From positions 558,001 through 622,000 of the forward strand of contig NZ_JAUFQE010000001.1 of the NCBI RefSeq assembly GCF_030409755.1: a stretch of 64,000 nucleotides of DNA, read 5' to 3'. Source of the stretch: Vibrio lentus (GTDB lineage: Bacteria > Pseudomonadota > Gammaproteobacteria > Enterobacterales > Vibrionaceae). Positions 15,939 to 26,400 of the stretch are shown here, piece after piece. The position numbers and the translations under genes were made by a program. Each line of letters begins with the position of its first letter. Position 1 is the first letter of the stretch. A model generated the notes under the pieces. The model had not been told where the DNA came from, ran no database searches, and saw only the letters and a list, made by a program, of their open reading frames with translations.

Positions 15939-18016
15939 TAATTGATCGCCACGTTTCCACCTTTGATTACAACTTTATCGCTTCCTTCGATGGTTATTGA
16001 GGAACCTGACAACTTGATAGACCCGTCACTATTCATCACTAATGACGAACCACCTGTTTTGAGTACTATCTTGTCGCCGCTTATGACCTGCGTCGCACCA
16101 TCGGCTTTGTATGAAGTGTTTCCTTTAACAGAGACCGTTAAGTTGCCACCAACCGTCTGGTTATCATCGGCTCCTATATCAGAACTTTTTGATGCACCTA
16201 CCGTTAAATTGCTGTTTTCACCAACATCCAAATCATCATTCTTACCAATCTTGGTAATTTGATTGTCTCCAATTTCTAAGTCAGAGTTGTTCTTAACATA
16301 TTGAGTTTCATTAGCGTTGTAAGTAACGGATACATCTTGTTCGACAGTTTCAGTAAACGTGCTGTTAACTTGGGTGGTCTTGTGTCCGTCAATGGTCTCT
16401 TTGTGATCACCGTGAACATCATTTGTCTGATGGCGTGCAACCTTTAAAAACTCATCCTGGCCTATGTCGCGGTAACGGTTATTCAAGACCTTGGTCGACA
16501 TGTCCTTTTGCGCATGAATGTAGACTTCTTCTTGGTTAGCTTCGTCTTCAAAGCTCAACTCGTTATAGCCTGTCCCTTTATGCGTTTGAGTTCTGAAAGT
16601 TGTACGCGTTTTGTTCTCTGGTAACGAATAAGGAGGATAATGAAGTCCGTTATAAACTGCACCAGTAACTAAAGGCCTATCAGGGTCTCCCTCTAGGAAG
16701 GTAACAACCACCTCATGACCGATGCGAGGTAGGTATACCGCCCCCCAAGTCGGTGCTGCCATTGATTGGCTAACTCGAATCCAACAACTGGAATGCTCAT
16801 CGCTCTCGCCATAACGGTCCCAATGGAACTGAACTTTGATTCGCCCAAGCTTATCAGTATAGATTTCTTCGCCTGCAGGCCCCACAACGACCGCTGTTTG
16901 TGTACCTTCAACCAAAGGAGCCTCAAGTTTTGGAGCTCTAAACTCAACATTCCTAGGAATGCACGCAAACTGATTGTGATATGTAGTTGGCAGACCATTA
17001 GTTTCATCTTCATGAACCTGAGGGTCATGGCCACTATGCATTACCGATAACATGAGATAATCACGGTTGATTGCTGAACGTGGATGCTCACTGATACTAA
17101 AACTGTATCCAGACGCCAGCCTCATGACATTACTGGTCGCCTCCACTTGCTGATTATCAACAACATATTCAGACATCCATTCATTTGATCTTACTTGACC
17201 CATCATTGGATCAACGTAACGCCCTGGGAAATCGAACAATTTCAGGTCTAAATCGAGTTCGCCGGAACTGCTCATTTCCTGAGGGATTTTCGGAAACTCG
17301 TAGTTATAGTCAGTGTAAGTAACGTGGCCGGTTTTCACTCGATTCACAAGTTCAAGATCAGAGATATGCTCGCGATCTGCAACACCACCACCATCAGCAT
17401 GATAAACAATAGGACCCAAATAAGACCCGTTTAGTGGTGAGCTCAATAACTCAGCTATTGCATCATTACTGTCGACAATAACCATTGTGTGGTTAGCTTC
17501 TGTATGCTCAAAGTAGTACCACATACCATGCTCTGCCAAAATTCGTTGAACAAACTCTAGGTCTGTCTCTCGATATTGGAGCACGTATTCTTTTGAAGGA
17601 TATACGCCTGACAACTCTAATCGATAATCAGTTACTGACGCATCATCTAAAACTTCAGAGATGATCGCCGACGCTGATTTTTGTTGAAAAATTCGGCAGT
17701 CTTGTCTTTGGCTCAAAAACCAAGCTTGCGGAACAAGAGTCAGTTGGTAACGGGAGAATCTCCTACCCGATCCAAGGTAACGAACTTCATTAACTACGCC
17801 GTGAAAGCATCTCGCCGCACTGACACCTTGGCCATATAGAGTCAAACTACCTGGTTTACGGATGAGTGCATCAAATGAGATATCAGGATCAAGTGAAAGT
17901 AATGATAGGCTGATTTGAAAAGGCTTTGAAAGCTCTTCGATTACCTGAAAGCTCTCCACACGAAAATCATGCTCAGAGCCTTGCAGTTCAAACTTAAATT
18001 CTACGTCATTCACCAT
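15938..18016 (-). CDS. vgrG: VgrG (TssI), T6SS spike protein
   Basis: This 692-residue VgrG forms the trimeric spike on the Hcp tube. Residues 1-350 are the gp27-like base ('EFKLELQ'-type opening, 'YVLQYRETDLEFVQRILAEH', 'GMWYYFEHTE'). The gp5 OB-fold follows ('EIYTDKLGRIKVQFHWDRYG', 'SSCWIRVSQSMAAPTWGAVY', 'PRIGHEVVVTFLEGDPDRPL'). The C-terminal beta-helix has repeating short strands and ends 'GSDKVVIKGGNVAIN'. There is no extra catalytic domain, so this is not an evolved VgrG; any cargo must bind through adaptors. It lies 75 bases after hcp, separated by a hairpin, and is followed directly by the four-gene adaptor-like cassette. Confidence 0.97.
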   Translation of the reverse strand: MVNDVEFKFELQGSEHDFRVESFQVIEELSKPFQISLSLLSLDPDISFDALIRKPGSLTLYGQGVSAARCFHGVVNEVRYLGSGRRFSRYQLTLVPQAWFLSQRQDCRIFQQKSASAIISEVLDDASVTDYRLELSGVYPSKEYVLQYRETDLEFVQRILAEHGMWYYFEHTEANHTMVIVDSNDAIAELLSSPLNGSYLGPIVYHADGGGVADREHISDLELVNRVKTGHVTYTDYNYEFPKIPQEMSSSGELDLDLKLFDFPGRYVDPMMGQVRSNEWMSEYVVDNQQVEATSNVMRLASGYSFSISEHPRSAINRDYLMLSVMHSGHDPQVHEDETNGLPTTYHNQFACIPRNVEFRAPKLEAPLVEGTQTAVVVGPAGEEIYTDKLGRIKVQFHWDRYGESDEHSSCWIRVSQSMAAPTWGAVYLPRIGHEVVVTFLEGDPDRPLVTGAVYNGLHYPPYSLPENKTRTTFRTQTHKGTGYNELSFEDEANQEEVYIHAQKDMSTKVLNNRYRDIGQDEFLKVARHQTNDVHGDHKETIDGHKTTQVNSTFTETVEQDVSVTYNANETQYVKNNSDLEIGDNQITKIGKNDDLDVGENSNLTVGASKSSDIGADDNQTVGGNLTVSVKGNTSYKADGATQVISGDKIVLKTGGSSLVMNSDGSIKLSGSSITIEGSDKVVIKGGNVAIN

Positions 18017-18045
18017 ATCTTTTACCTGATACTAATAATAGAAAT

Positions 18046-18070
18046 AGGGCCAACAGCAGTTGTTGACCCT
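18046..18070 (-). terminator. Hairpin between hcp and vgrG
   Basis: On the minus strand AGGGTCAACA - ACTGC - TGTTGGCCCT forms a 10-bp stem with one wobble pair, followed by ATTTCTATT. The T-tract is weak, so it is more likely a partial terminator or an mRNA-protecting hairpin that lets hcp be expressed above vgrG. Confidence 0.6.
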
Positions 18071-18091
18071 TTGTTTTTTCACGAAAAGCGA

Positions 18092-18610
18092 TTAAGCTTC
18101 GCGTGGAGCACGCCAGTCATCGTTACCAGCAGTACCACAGTTTTCGTGAGTTACTTCGATTGCACGGTAAGTCAGCTTAAGTACTTCTTCAGTTACACGA
18201 TCTGAAGTTGCAGCGTCTTGACAGTGATTCATACGAGTTTGAATATCTACAAGTAGTGCATCAATTAACTTGATTGAGTAGTAGTGCTCTTGCTTACCTT
18301 GTACAGAAGTACGGTAAAAACGGATTACACACTCAGGAAGCTTTTCGCCAGACACTAATGCGTTGAATAACAGAGGTGAACAACGGTCTTGTACTTTAGT
18401 TACTACTACAGGGCGGTGAACACGTTGACCTGTTGGTTGGCCACTTTGTGGGTCACGTGGAACTGTTAGTACGTGATCAAGTTCTTGAACTAGGAACTCA
18501 TCAACGTGAGCTTCTTGCCAAGTGTTACCTACAGAATCTGCAGAGTAAGTATCTTTAGTAATGTGACCTTGAGTTTCACCATTGATAGACATATATGCTG
18601 GAGTTGGCAT
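18092..18610 (-). CDS. hcp: Hcp (TssD), T6SS tube protein
   Basis: This 172-residue protein is Hcp, whose hexamers stack into the inner tube. Typical features are 'MPTPAYMSINGETQGHI', 'EFLVQELDHVLTVPRDPQSG', 'RVHRPVVVTKVQDRCSPLLF', 'RFYRTSVQGKQEHYYSIKL' and the C-terminal strand 'LKLTYRAIEVTHENCGTAG'. The start has a good AAGGAA ribosome site. It is the first gene of the Hcp-VgrG-adaptor operon, with a sigma-54-like promoter about 70 bases upstream; in V. cholerae, hcp operons are activated by VasH with sigma-54, and a vasH gene lies nearby. Confidence 0.98.
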   Translation of the reverse strand: MPTPAYMSINGETQGHITKDTYSADSVGNTWQEAHVDEFLVQELDHVLTVPRDPQSGQPTGQRVHRPVVVTKVQDRCSPLLFNALVSGEKLPECVIRFYRTSVQGKQEHYYSIKLIDALLVDIQTRMNHCQDAATSDRVTEEVLKLTYRAIEVTHENCGTAGNDDWRAPREA

Positions 18611-19064
18611 CGATATTTCCTTTTTAAAATTTATAATTCATTAATTCACCAAATCGCTTATCACCGCGACTGATTAAGCTAATACAAACATCATGCCAAC
18701 TTTATAAAGCCAATAAATACAGTTAGTTACAAAAAATGAGCCGTTATAAATATTATATTTAACAACAATTTGTTGTTTAGAAAAACGATTTATTGAACGT
18801 GGATACTAATAAATTGAATTTAAAACACAAAGGCAAAATAACTATCTCGAAGATTAGAAATAAAGTCAAAAAAACTAGTAATTAAATCATAACACCTAGA
18901 CTATTTATTATTTTGAACGGGATTTTAAATATTAGTCAGATAAAAAGCCAAAACAAACAATAAAAGTAACCAATAAACAATAGTAAATTCATCACCGAAT
19001 AAAAAACCAGTTATCAATTTTAGTATAATTGCTGCATCCCATGTACATAACTAATAGAACTAAA
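18611..19064. other. Divergent AT-rich promoter region between hcp and clpV
   Basis: This 454-base region separates two divergent T6SS operons. It holds the sigma-54-like element for hcp (18683-18699). On the clpV side there is a TATAAT at 19024-19029 with no convincing -35. The centre is very AT-rich with A-tracts, which would suit DNA bending by IHF between a VasH site and the sigma-54 promoter, but no specific VasH site was recognised. Confidence 0.6.
18683..18699 (-). promoter_or_regulatory. Sigma-54-like promoter of hcp
   Basis: On the minus strand TTGGCATGATGTTTGTA has the -24 GG and a -12 GT exactly 10 bases apart, against consensus TTGGCACGnnnnTTTGCW. The -12 element is GT instead of GC. 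It would start transcription about 60 bases upstream of the hcp ATG. Confidence 0.6.
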
Positions 19065-21758
19065 ATGATAAATATAAATCTTTCCTCTTTAATACAACGT
19101 CTGCACCCTATTGTAAAAGTCGCTTTAGAGGATGCCGCTGCATTAGCCGTATCGGAAAAAGCCAATGAAGTGCAAATTGAACACTATCTATTAAGCTTAT
19201 TAGAAAGGCCAAATAGTGATTTTGATATCTTATTAAGTCATTTCGATTGCTCAGAGACCATTTTAAGGCAATCCATTCGTTCGACTTTAGATACCAACAC
19301 AACAGGCAACGGCAGCAAGCCCGTTTTTTCTTCGCTTTTAATCGAATGGCTTCAAGAAAGTTGGTTGGTCTCATCTTTAGATCTATCCGAAACTCAGATT
19401 CGCTCTGGCGCCCTACTTCTTACACTCGTGAGTAACCCACTACGCTATGGTCAGCACGGCTACGCTTCAATCTTAGACGGTGTAAACCCAGATACCTTAA
19501 AGCGTAACTTTTCTGAACTCACAACAAACTCTCTAGAATCTTTAGCAACAACATCAGAAAAAACCGACGCACGTGAAGATGGTTCGGCATTAAGTAAATT
19601 CACCACCGACTTTACCGGCAAAGCAAGAAAGGGCGAGATCGACCCAGTATTCTGCCGTGATCAAGAAATCAGACAAATAATCGACATATTGGCGCGACGC
19701 AGAAAAAATAACCCAATCGCCGTAGGTGAGCCGGGAGTTGGTAAAACAGCGGTGGTAGAGGGTCTTGCATTAAAAATTACCGAAGGAGATGTGCCAGACT
19801 GCCTCAAAGGTGTAGAACTATACGGCCTAGACATGGGCTTACTTCAAGCGGGGGCAAGTGTTAAGGGAGAGTTTGAAAAACGCCTTAACGCAGTACTAGA
19901 TGAAGTGAAGAATTCACCGACTCCAATCATTTTATTTATAGATGAAGCTCACACGCTTGTTGGGGGAGGCAATCAAGCTGGAGGCAGCGATGCTGCCAAC
20001 CTACTTAAACCCGCTCTAGCACGTGGTGAAGTAAAAACAATTGCTGCCACCACATGGTCTGAATACAAAAAATATTTCGAAAAGGATCCAGCTCTGGCGC
20101 GCCGTTTCCAACTGGTAAAACTTGATGAGCCGTCGGCTACTCAAGCAGCATTGATCATCCGAGGCTTAAGACCAGCCTATGAAAAGTCACATAACGTATA
20201 CGTACGTGACGACGCAATCACTGCCGCAGCAAACTTAGCTGATCGTTACATCACTGGACGCCAACTGCCAGATAAAGCAATCGACGTGTTAGATACGGCT
20301 TGTGCTCGCGTCAATATTAGCCTTAATGCAACACCGGCACCTGTTGAAACATTACATCAAGAAATTGCCGCTGCGAATCGCGAGCTCGAAGCTCTAGAAC
20401 GTGACCAACTTCAGCAAACGGGTGACAAACACAGTGCCGCTTTAATTCCTGAGCTAAAAGAGAAGATTGAAAAGGCCACAGAAGAACAAGCTACCCTTCA
20501 GGTTCAATGGAAAAAAGAACAATCTCTTATTCAAGAGATCATAGAACTGCGTAGTCATCTTTATAGCCTTACTACTCCTTCGACTGAAGAAGACAGTGCT
20601 CCTAAAGCTGACAATACGGTTCAAGACGATGAAGCACTAACAAGTGACAAACCAAATTGTCATGAATATTCAGAAGAGCAGACTCGCGAAGCTATTCAAT
20701 CTTGTAACGAACGTTTAGATAACGTGCGTGGTACCAATCCACTCGTTCACTACGAAGTGGGTCCCGACGAAATTAGTCATGTAATTTCTGATTGGACAGG
20801 CATCCCTATGGGTAAGATGCTTCAAGATGAGTCGCAAGCGACCTTAAACTTGAAGCAAAACCTAATTCAAAACATTAAAGGCCAAGAATTTGCCATTGAT
20901 GCGCTTGCTGAAGGTATTCAAACCGCAAAAGCGGGATTAGGTAACCCAGATGCACCAACGGGCGTTTTCTTATTAGTTGGCCCAAGTGGTGTAGGTAAAA
21001 CAGAAACCGCTCGCGCTATCGCCGACCAAATGTTTGGCGGTGAGCGCTTCATGACCACCATCAACATGTCTGAGTTCCAAGAGAAACACACTGTGTCTCG
21101 CCTTATTGGTTCACCTCCTGGCTATGTAGGTTTTGGCGAAGGCGGTATGCTAACCGAAGCAGTACGTCAGCGCCCTTACTCTGTTGTTCTTTTAGATGAA
21201 GTTGAAAAAGCAGATCCAGAAGTACTCAACCTGTTCTACCAAGTGTTCGACAAAGGCACACTGAACGATGGCGAAGGTCGTACCATCGACTTCAAAAATA
21301 CGCTCATCATCATGACGAGTAACCTCGCGACACATGAGATTGAGTCTTTGGTTCACCAAGCGAAAGACATTGATGCCAATATCGTCGCTGAAGCCATTCG
21401 CCCAACGTTGAATCAACACTTTAAGCCAGCCTTGTTGGCTCGTATGTCCGTGTTGCCATTCCTTCCACTTTCAGACACAGCAATGACTGATATCATCCAT
21501 CATAAACTGAAGAAAGTGTCTGAGCGCCTGCAAAGCCACCACAAACTGGCACTTTGCTATGGTGATAACTTAGTGGAATTCGTATTAGGCAACTGCCGCC
21601 TTGCAGAGACGGGAGCTCGAAATATTGATGCCGTTATTAACCGTCAACTATTGCCGCAGCTTTCGACTCAACTACTGGTGAATGACAAGGATGATTCACA
21701 TACTCAAATTGAAGTTTCTGTGGACGAGCAAGGAACTCTAACCTATGCGTTCAGCTAA
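19065..21758 (+). CDS. clpV: ClpV (TssH), sheath-recycling AAA+ ATPase
   Basis: ClpV is the ClpB-like hexameric ATPase that disassembles contracted TssB/TssC sheaths. The 897-residue protein has the N-terminal repeat domain ('[20 protein letters not shown]'), two AAA+ modules with Walker A motifs GEPGVGKT (about residues 220-227) and GPSGVGKT (about 639-646), Walker B '[15 protein letters not shown]', and second-module motifs '[15 protein letters not shown]' and '[14 protein letters not shown]'. The start is the ATG at 19065, which gives the conserved N terminus (M-I-x-I-x-L-x-x-L-I/V). In-frame TTG 19029 and ATG 19041 would add a short leader. It overlaps vasH by 14 bases and heads the divergent plus-strand operon. 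Confidence 0.97.
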   Translation: MININLSSLIQRLHPIVKVALEDAAALAVSEKANEVQIEHYLLSLLERPNSDFDILLSHFDCSETILRQSIRSTLDTNTTGNGSKPVFSSLLIEWLQESWLVSSLDLSETQIRSGALLLTLVSNPLRYGQHGYASILDGVNPDTLKRNFSELTTNSLESLATTSEKTDAREDGSALSKFTTDFTGKARKGEIDPVFCRDQEIRQIIDILARRRKNNPIAVGEPGVGKTAVVEGLALKITEGDVPDCLKGVELYGLDMGLLQAGASVKGEFEKRLNAVLDEVKNSPTPIILFIDEAHTLVGGGNQAGGSDAANLLKPALARGEVKTIAATTWSEYKKYFEKDPALARRFQLVKLDEPSATQAALIIRGLRPAYEKSHNVYVRDDAITAAANLADRYITGRQLPDKAIDVLDTACARVNISLNATPAPVETLHQEIAAANRELEALERDQLQQTGDKHSAALIPELKEKIEKATEEQATLQVQWKKEQSLIQEIIELRSHLYSLTTPSTEEDSAPKADNTVQDDEALTSDKPNCHEYSEEQTREAIQSCNERLDNVRGTNPLVHYEVGPDEISHVISDWTGIPMGKMLQDESQATLNLKQNLIQNIKGQEFAIDALAEGIQTAKAGLGNPDAPTGVFLLVGPSGVGKTETARAIADQMFGGERFMTTINMSEFQEKHTVSRLIGSPPGYVGFGEGGMLTEAVRQRPYSVVLLDEVEKADPEVLNLFYQVFDKGTLNDGEGRTIDFKNTLIIMTSNLATHEIESLVHQAKDIDANIVAEAIRPTLNQHFKPALLARMSVLPFLPLSDTAMTDIIHHKLKKVSERLQSHHKLALCYGDNLVEFVLGNCRLAETGARNIDAVINRQLLPQLSTQLLVNDKDDSHTQIEVSVDEQGTLTYAFS

Positions 21759-23373
21759 CCATAGTGAGCTTAGTAACGCCCTACTTGCGATCAGCCAATC
21801 TCTGGCTGATCGCAGCCAGTTAGCTCAAACTTTGGATGCCGTTCTCACAGCAGCAAGGCAAATGACTTTCGCGAAACATGGCATCATTTACGTGCTTGAC
21901 CAAACCGGTCAAGCCTTGATTCCGAGCACCGCACACCACCATGAAAAAGTCATTGCCTCACATCCTTGGGAGCCTCTGCAGTTAGACACAGTAAGTGAAG
22001 CCGACCCATTCAACTTCGCCGTACGTAACGGCGAAGTTGTCTTGATCAATGAGCTATACACTTACAATGGTTATGACTGTGAAGGCATCTATCAAACCGA
22101 GCAAACGTTAGGTCTAAAAAGCAATAACTTACTTGCTTGGCCATTGATTGATGATGAAAGCAAAACCATTGGATTATTGGTTTTGCTTGATTTAAGCGTT
22201 ATCGATAACGAAACCGCACTTACCGAGTTTTGCCGAATGGCGGCAAGTAATATTCGCCATGCCATTTGGTTAGAGCAATATGGTCAAGTGATAAAGAGTT
22301 TAAGCGCCGATAACCAAGCGTTGGTTCGTGAAAATACTCAGCTAAAGAAACGGACAAAGAAAACCTATCAAGGTCCGATCGCTGAAAGTGAAGAGATGGT
22401 CAATGTATTGAGCCGACTTGATAAGGTGCTCTCTTTGCCTGTCGACGTCTTACTGAGAGGCGAGACGGGTGCGGGTAAAGAAGTCATTGCAAAATACATT
22501 CACGAAAACTCGAATCGTTCTGACCAAGCATTAATCGTTCAGAACTGTGCCGCAATTCCTGAACAACTTCTGGAATCCGAACTTTTCGGGCACAGAAAGG
22601 GCTCATTTACCGGTGCAGACAAGGACAAAGTTGGCTTATTTGAAGCGGCAAACGGGGGTACCCTGTTCCTAGATGAAATTGGCGATATGCCAATGTTACT
22701 TCAAGCTAAACTGCTGCGTGTGCTGCAAGAACGTAAAGTTCGCCCTGTAGGCGCTAGCAGAGAGATTGAAGTAGATGTCAGAGTCATTGCGGCGACACAC
22801 TGTAACTTAATGCAGCAGATTAAAGACGGAGGTTTTAGGGCCGATTTGTTCTACCGCTTGAACGTATTTCCTATCGCCTTACCACCTCTGAGATCCAGAC
22901 AAGCGGACATTATCCCACTCGCCGAGCACTTTGTTCAGCACACCACGACGATGTTAGGCTTGCCTCAATCACCGGGATTGAGTGCTAATGTAAGAAACCA
23001 ACTACTTACTTATACCTACCCCGGTAACGTGCGTGAGCTTAAAAACATCATTGAGCGATCGGTTTTATTATCAGATTTCGAAACCATTACTCAGATTGAG
23101 TTTGGTGAACAGATCCCTGAAGACGTAGAACACCGTCAAGTTGTTGCTCCAGTTACATCAACAATTCAGCCCACGTTGGAACCTGAACTTCTGGGAGCTG
23201 ACGATGTAGCTGTTGGCCTAAAAGAGGTGGTCAGCCAATACGAACGAACTGTGATTATCGACTGCTTAAACTCTTGTAATTGGCACACGAAACGAGCGGC
23301 AGAGCAACTGTCGCTCCCGTTAAGTACGCTCAATCACAAGATGAAGAAATACGATATTTCTGCGGCGGGCTGA
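21745..23373 (+). CDS. vasH: VasH-type sigma-54-dependent T6SS activator
   Basis: This 542-residue protein is a bacterial enhancer-binding protein. Residues about 15-175 form a GAF-like sensor domain. The AAA+ domain (about 205-430) shows Walker A '[10 protein letters not shown]', '[13 protein letters not shown]' (Walker B), and the sigma-54-contact loop as GSFTGA (286-291) in place of the usual GAFTGA. '[19 protein letters not shown]' and '[19 protein letters not shown]' are further sigma-54 activator signatures. The last 40 residues hold a Fis-type helix-turn-helix ('[20 protein letters not shown]'). It is translated from inside the 3' end of clpV. By analogy with V. cholerae VasH it should activate the hcp operon through the sigma-54 element at 18683-18699. 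A strong terminator follows. Confidence 0.95.
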   Translation: MRSANHSELSNALLAISQSLADRSQLAQTLDAVLTAARQMTFAKHGIIYVLDQTGQALIPSTAHHHEKVIASHPWEPLQLDTVSEADPFNFAVRNGEVVLINELYTYNGYDCEGIYQTEQTLGLKSNNLLAWPLIDDESKTIGLLVLLDLSVIDNETALTEFCRMAASNIRHAIWLEQYGQVIKSLSADNQALVRENTQLKKRTKKTYQGPIAESEEMVNVLSRLDKVLSLPVDVLLRGETGAGKEVIAKYIHENSNRSDQALIVQNCAAIPEQLLESELFGHRKGSFTGADKDKVGLFEAANGGTLFLDEIGDMPMLLQAKLLRVLQERKVRPVGASREIEVDVRVIAATHCNLMQQIKDGGFRADLFYRLNVFPIALPPLRSRQADIIPLAEHFVQHTTTMLGLPQSPGLSANVRNQLLTYTYPGNVRELKNIIERSVLLSDFETITQIEFGEQIPEDVEHRQVVAPVTSTIQPTLEPELLGADDVAVGLKEVVSQYERTVIIDCLNSCNWHTKRAAEQLSLPLSTLNHKMKKYDISAAG

Positions 23374-23420
23374 TGGGATAACGGGAGCATGGTAATTACT
23401 GTTTAAATTGATAAGAAAAG

Positions 23421-23446
23421 AAAAACCGCCCGAAGGCGGTTTTTTT
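23421..23446. terminator. Bidirectional terminator between vasH and the OmpA-domain gene
   Basis: AAAAACCGCC - CGAA - GGCGGTTTTT forms a perfect stem with T on both strands. It ends the clpV-vasH transcript (+) and the convergent three-gene operon (-), whose last stop codon is only 12 bases away. Confidence 0.92.
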
Positions 23447-23457
23447 GTATCCGTGTA

Positions 23458-26400
23458 CTAATTCTCTACCCAGCTATCAATCATATCGATCCTCGCTTCG
23501 AGCAAGCTATCAAAATGGTCTTTGTAACTCATCCACTTCTGAAGGTTGATATGGGGTTTAAATTTAATTTCCTTAGATTGCTCAGCAAACGCAAGGTCTG
23601 TGTTGAGCTTATTAAGCTGTTTAGCAGCCTCAACTTCGTCTTCTTTGTACTTGAGTTTGATCCAATTAGACGGGATTCTAGTCACGCCACTATCGGTCAA
23701 GTGCATTCCCTCACCTTTCTCTAAATCTAACCCAGATCCAAATGGTGCATTGACTTGTATACCAAAGTTAACCCCTTTCCTTGAACTACTTGGTGCAATC
23801 ATCGGCCTTAAGCCATTTACTTTGTGACCAAATAGATTGATATAAGAGAGCTCTTCCACACTGGCAAACAAAGTGGTTTCTTCCTCCCTTGCACCGCTCC
23901 AAGTCGATAATGCGATACACTCTAGACTTTCTGAATTCATCTTAGCTAGATCTTCTTGAAGCTCAGATAGCGACTTAGGAATTTTTTCCATTTCAGATTT
24001 TTCAAAGATAAAAGAGCCACCAACTTTTTTCACTGTTCCGAGTCGTGCGACTACTTTAAAATCTGTCACTGGACATAAGTTTGAGCCTGGCCATAAGTTT
24101 GGATCATAAGAGAATTGAACGTGAATTGGGATTAGATTTTTATCAAAACCTTGCTCTTCCAAATTATCAGGATCACACGGTTTTGAACGAATCAGTAGAG
24201 TTGCCGTCGTTTCTTTATTCCAGTCAAAGGCAGTAACTTTACCACTCATGCGCTTATCAGCTTTTAGAAGAGGATCATCCCCCCCTTTCTGAGCAGAGGC
24301 ATATTTTAAGCCACTTTGCCCTAAATAAAGGCTCACTTTTGCCCCATCAAAAACCTGTGGATATCGTACTTTCTTACCCTCAGGAGGCGTTAAGAATGTC
24401 TTCTCGTAGAAGAGGCCATCGCCAAAAATAGCGCCGCTAAAATTGATAAAGTCTTTTGTTAACTCATATTGACGAGATGGCGACAACGTCACGCTAAATC
24501 GGTCGATGGTTCTCTCTTTGCTATCTGTCGAACCAAACGAGCGTAGCAAATTGACACGCTTTTCTGTCTTACTTTGACCTGGCACTTTTAACTCAAAAAA
24601 GTAGCTCAGGAATTTGAAACCACCCGAGACGGTTGAGCTAGCGCCTGTATCAAAGAGGCTCTTCAATGCAACGTCGTCGTAATTAGCAACTGGTCGAATA
24701 CCAAATACACGTGTAGTACCAAAGAAATAACTTGGCTGAATAATGACGCCAAGTTTCTTCACATTATTGTCATCACCAAAAATGACTTTTCTCTCTGGTT
24801 CAGAAAAGTTCACAGGTGATAACTCTGATACATATTCTATATGAGTAGAGGCAACACTATCACTCCACTTCCAGTTACCTTCATTTGAACTATGTGAGAT
24901 GACATCAAGACAAATCGGCAGCTGACCAATAACGTTGCTGTTATCTTCGCTCCCAACCCCATCTTTTACCAACGCTACGACCTTAATATTGTCATAAGGT
25001 GTCAGCATTGCACCGTTATCTCGAAAATATTGCTCAAACGGCACCCAATCATCATATTTTGGTACTGAACCATTACTTTTATAAGGACGACGAACAAAGA
25101 CCTCAACTCTCTCAAAGATACTATCATCTAATCCTGTTGGTGGTTTATCCCCTAGTAATGCTTCGAAATGGCTGTCGTCTTGACTTGCTCGGTAATGAAT
25201 TGGGAAGTAATGGTTATATCGCCGAGCTCTCTCAGTCACCAAGTCGGTTAAATCATCGGATGCATAATGGCGGTAAACATTAACACCTTGAGCGTATATT
25301 TTGGTAACCGAAGCGCTACCAATTTGGTTATATGTTTGACGGTAACCATTTTTCTCCATCCAAACTTCATCTAAGTGTTCAGCACCCAGCAGTGAGATAT
25401 CAACACTCCAATCATCATTGAGGATGAACTCATCAATATAGCCCAGCACATCGAGGTCACTGAACTGATTGATGTTAGGACCACTCAGCACATCAGCATC
25501 ACTTAATACCCCACCACCGCTAAAAGCAGGATTCGCATTGACAGCGTGAAAGCTCTTAATCAAGCGAATCAAACCATTCAACGCAATCATTCGCTTCATA
25601 TACGATTTTAAGTACACTCGGGTCGCATTGGGGATATCTGGCTGTGCTAAAAACTGGTTAAACGCCATAAGATCTTGATGGCGGATGGAATCAACCTGCT
25701 TAACGCATTTTTGATATTCAGTGTTTGGCTTTAAGAGGTCCATAATGGCAGTAGCAAGCTTTACACCTTCTACCCCTGCGGCAATCACTTTTGCTGGCGG
25801 GAAGGCCATGGCCGCCCCACCAATTAGTGCATTCAAACCAGATTGGATGAACTCCAGCATCGCCTGATCTTCGTTCATGTCTTTCGCAATTTTTATCTTT
25901 GCCGCCTTTTCAACATTCATAAGGCCTGCGCGACACGGCGGATATTCCACAGAACGACTAAACGCGAGATAGATTTCAACTCGACGGTTTTTTACTCGCT
26001 CTTCAATCGTGCGATTGGAGTTACCAGGTAATGAAACTGCATACCCTTTTGCTACAATTTTGAACATAGGAGACCAAACGCTTCGAGCGTCCGGAGACAT
26101 CGCATCAAGGATGGCCTCTTTGACAGAAACAGCACGCTTTTCCGATAAAGCCAAGTTGTAGGCTTCTGATCCCATATTACAGGTATGGCCTGTTATGACA
26201 ATTTCGAAAGGGTTACTGATTAACCCCTGTAACTGCTCAGCGATTCTTTTGTGCACACTACCTTTTTCAGTGACTTGGTAAGAATCGAACTCAAAAAACG
26301 TCATGTTCAACCGAAGTAACACGTCTTCTACACGCTGGTCTAGTGAAATGCTGCCTTCTTCTACAAACAAATCTGGCATTTCATTTCTAAGGATATCGAC

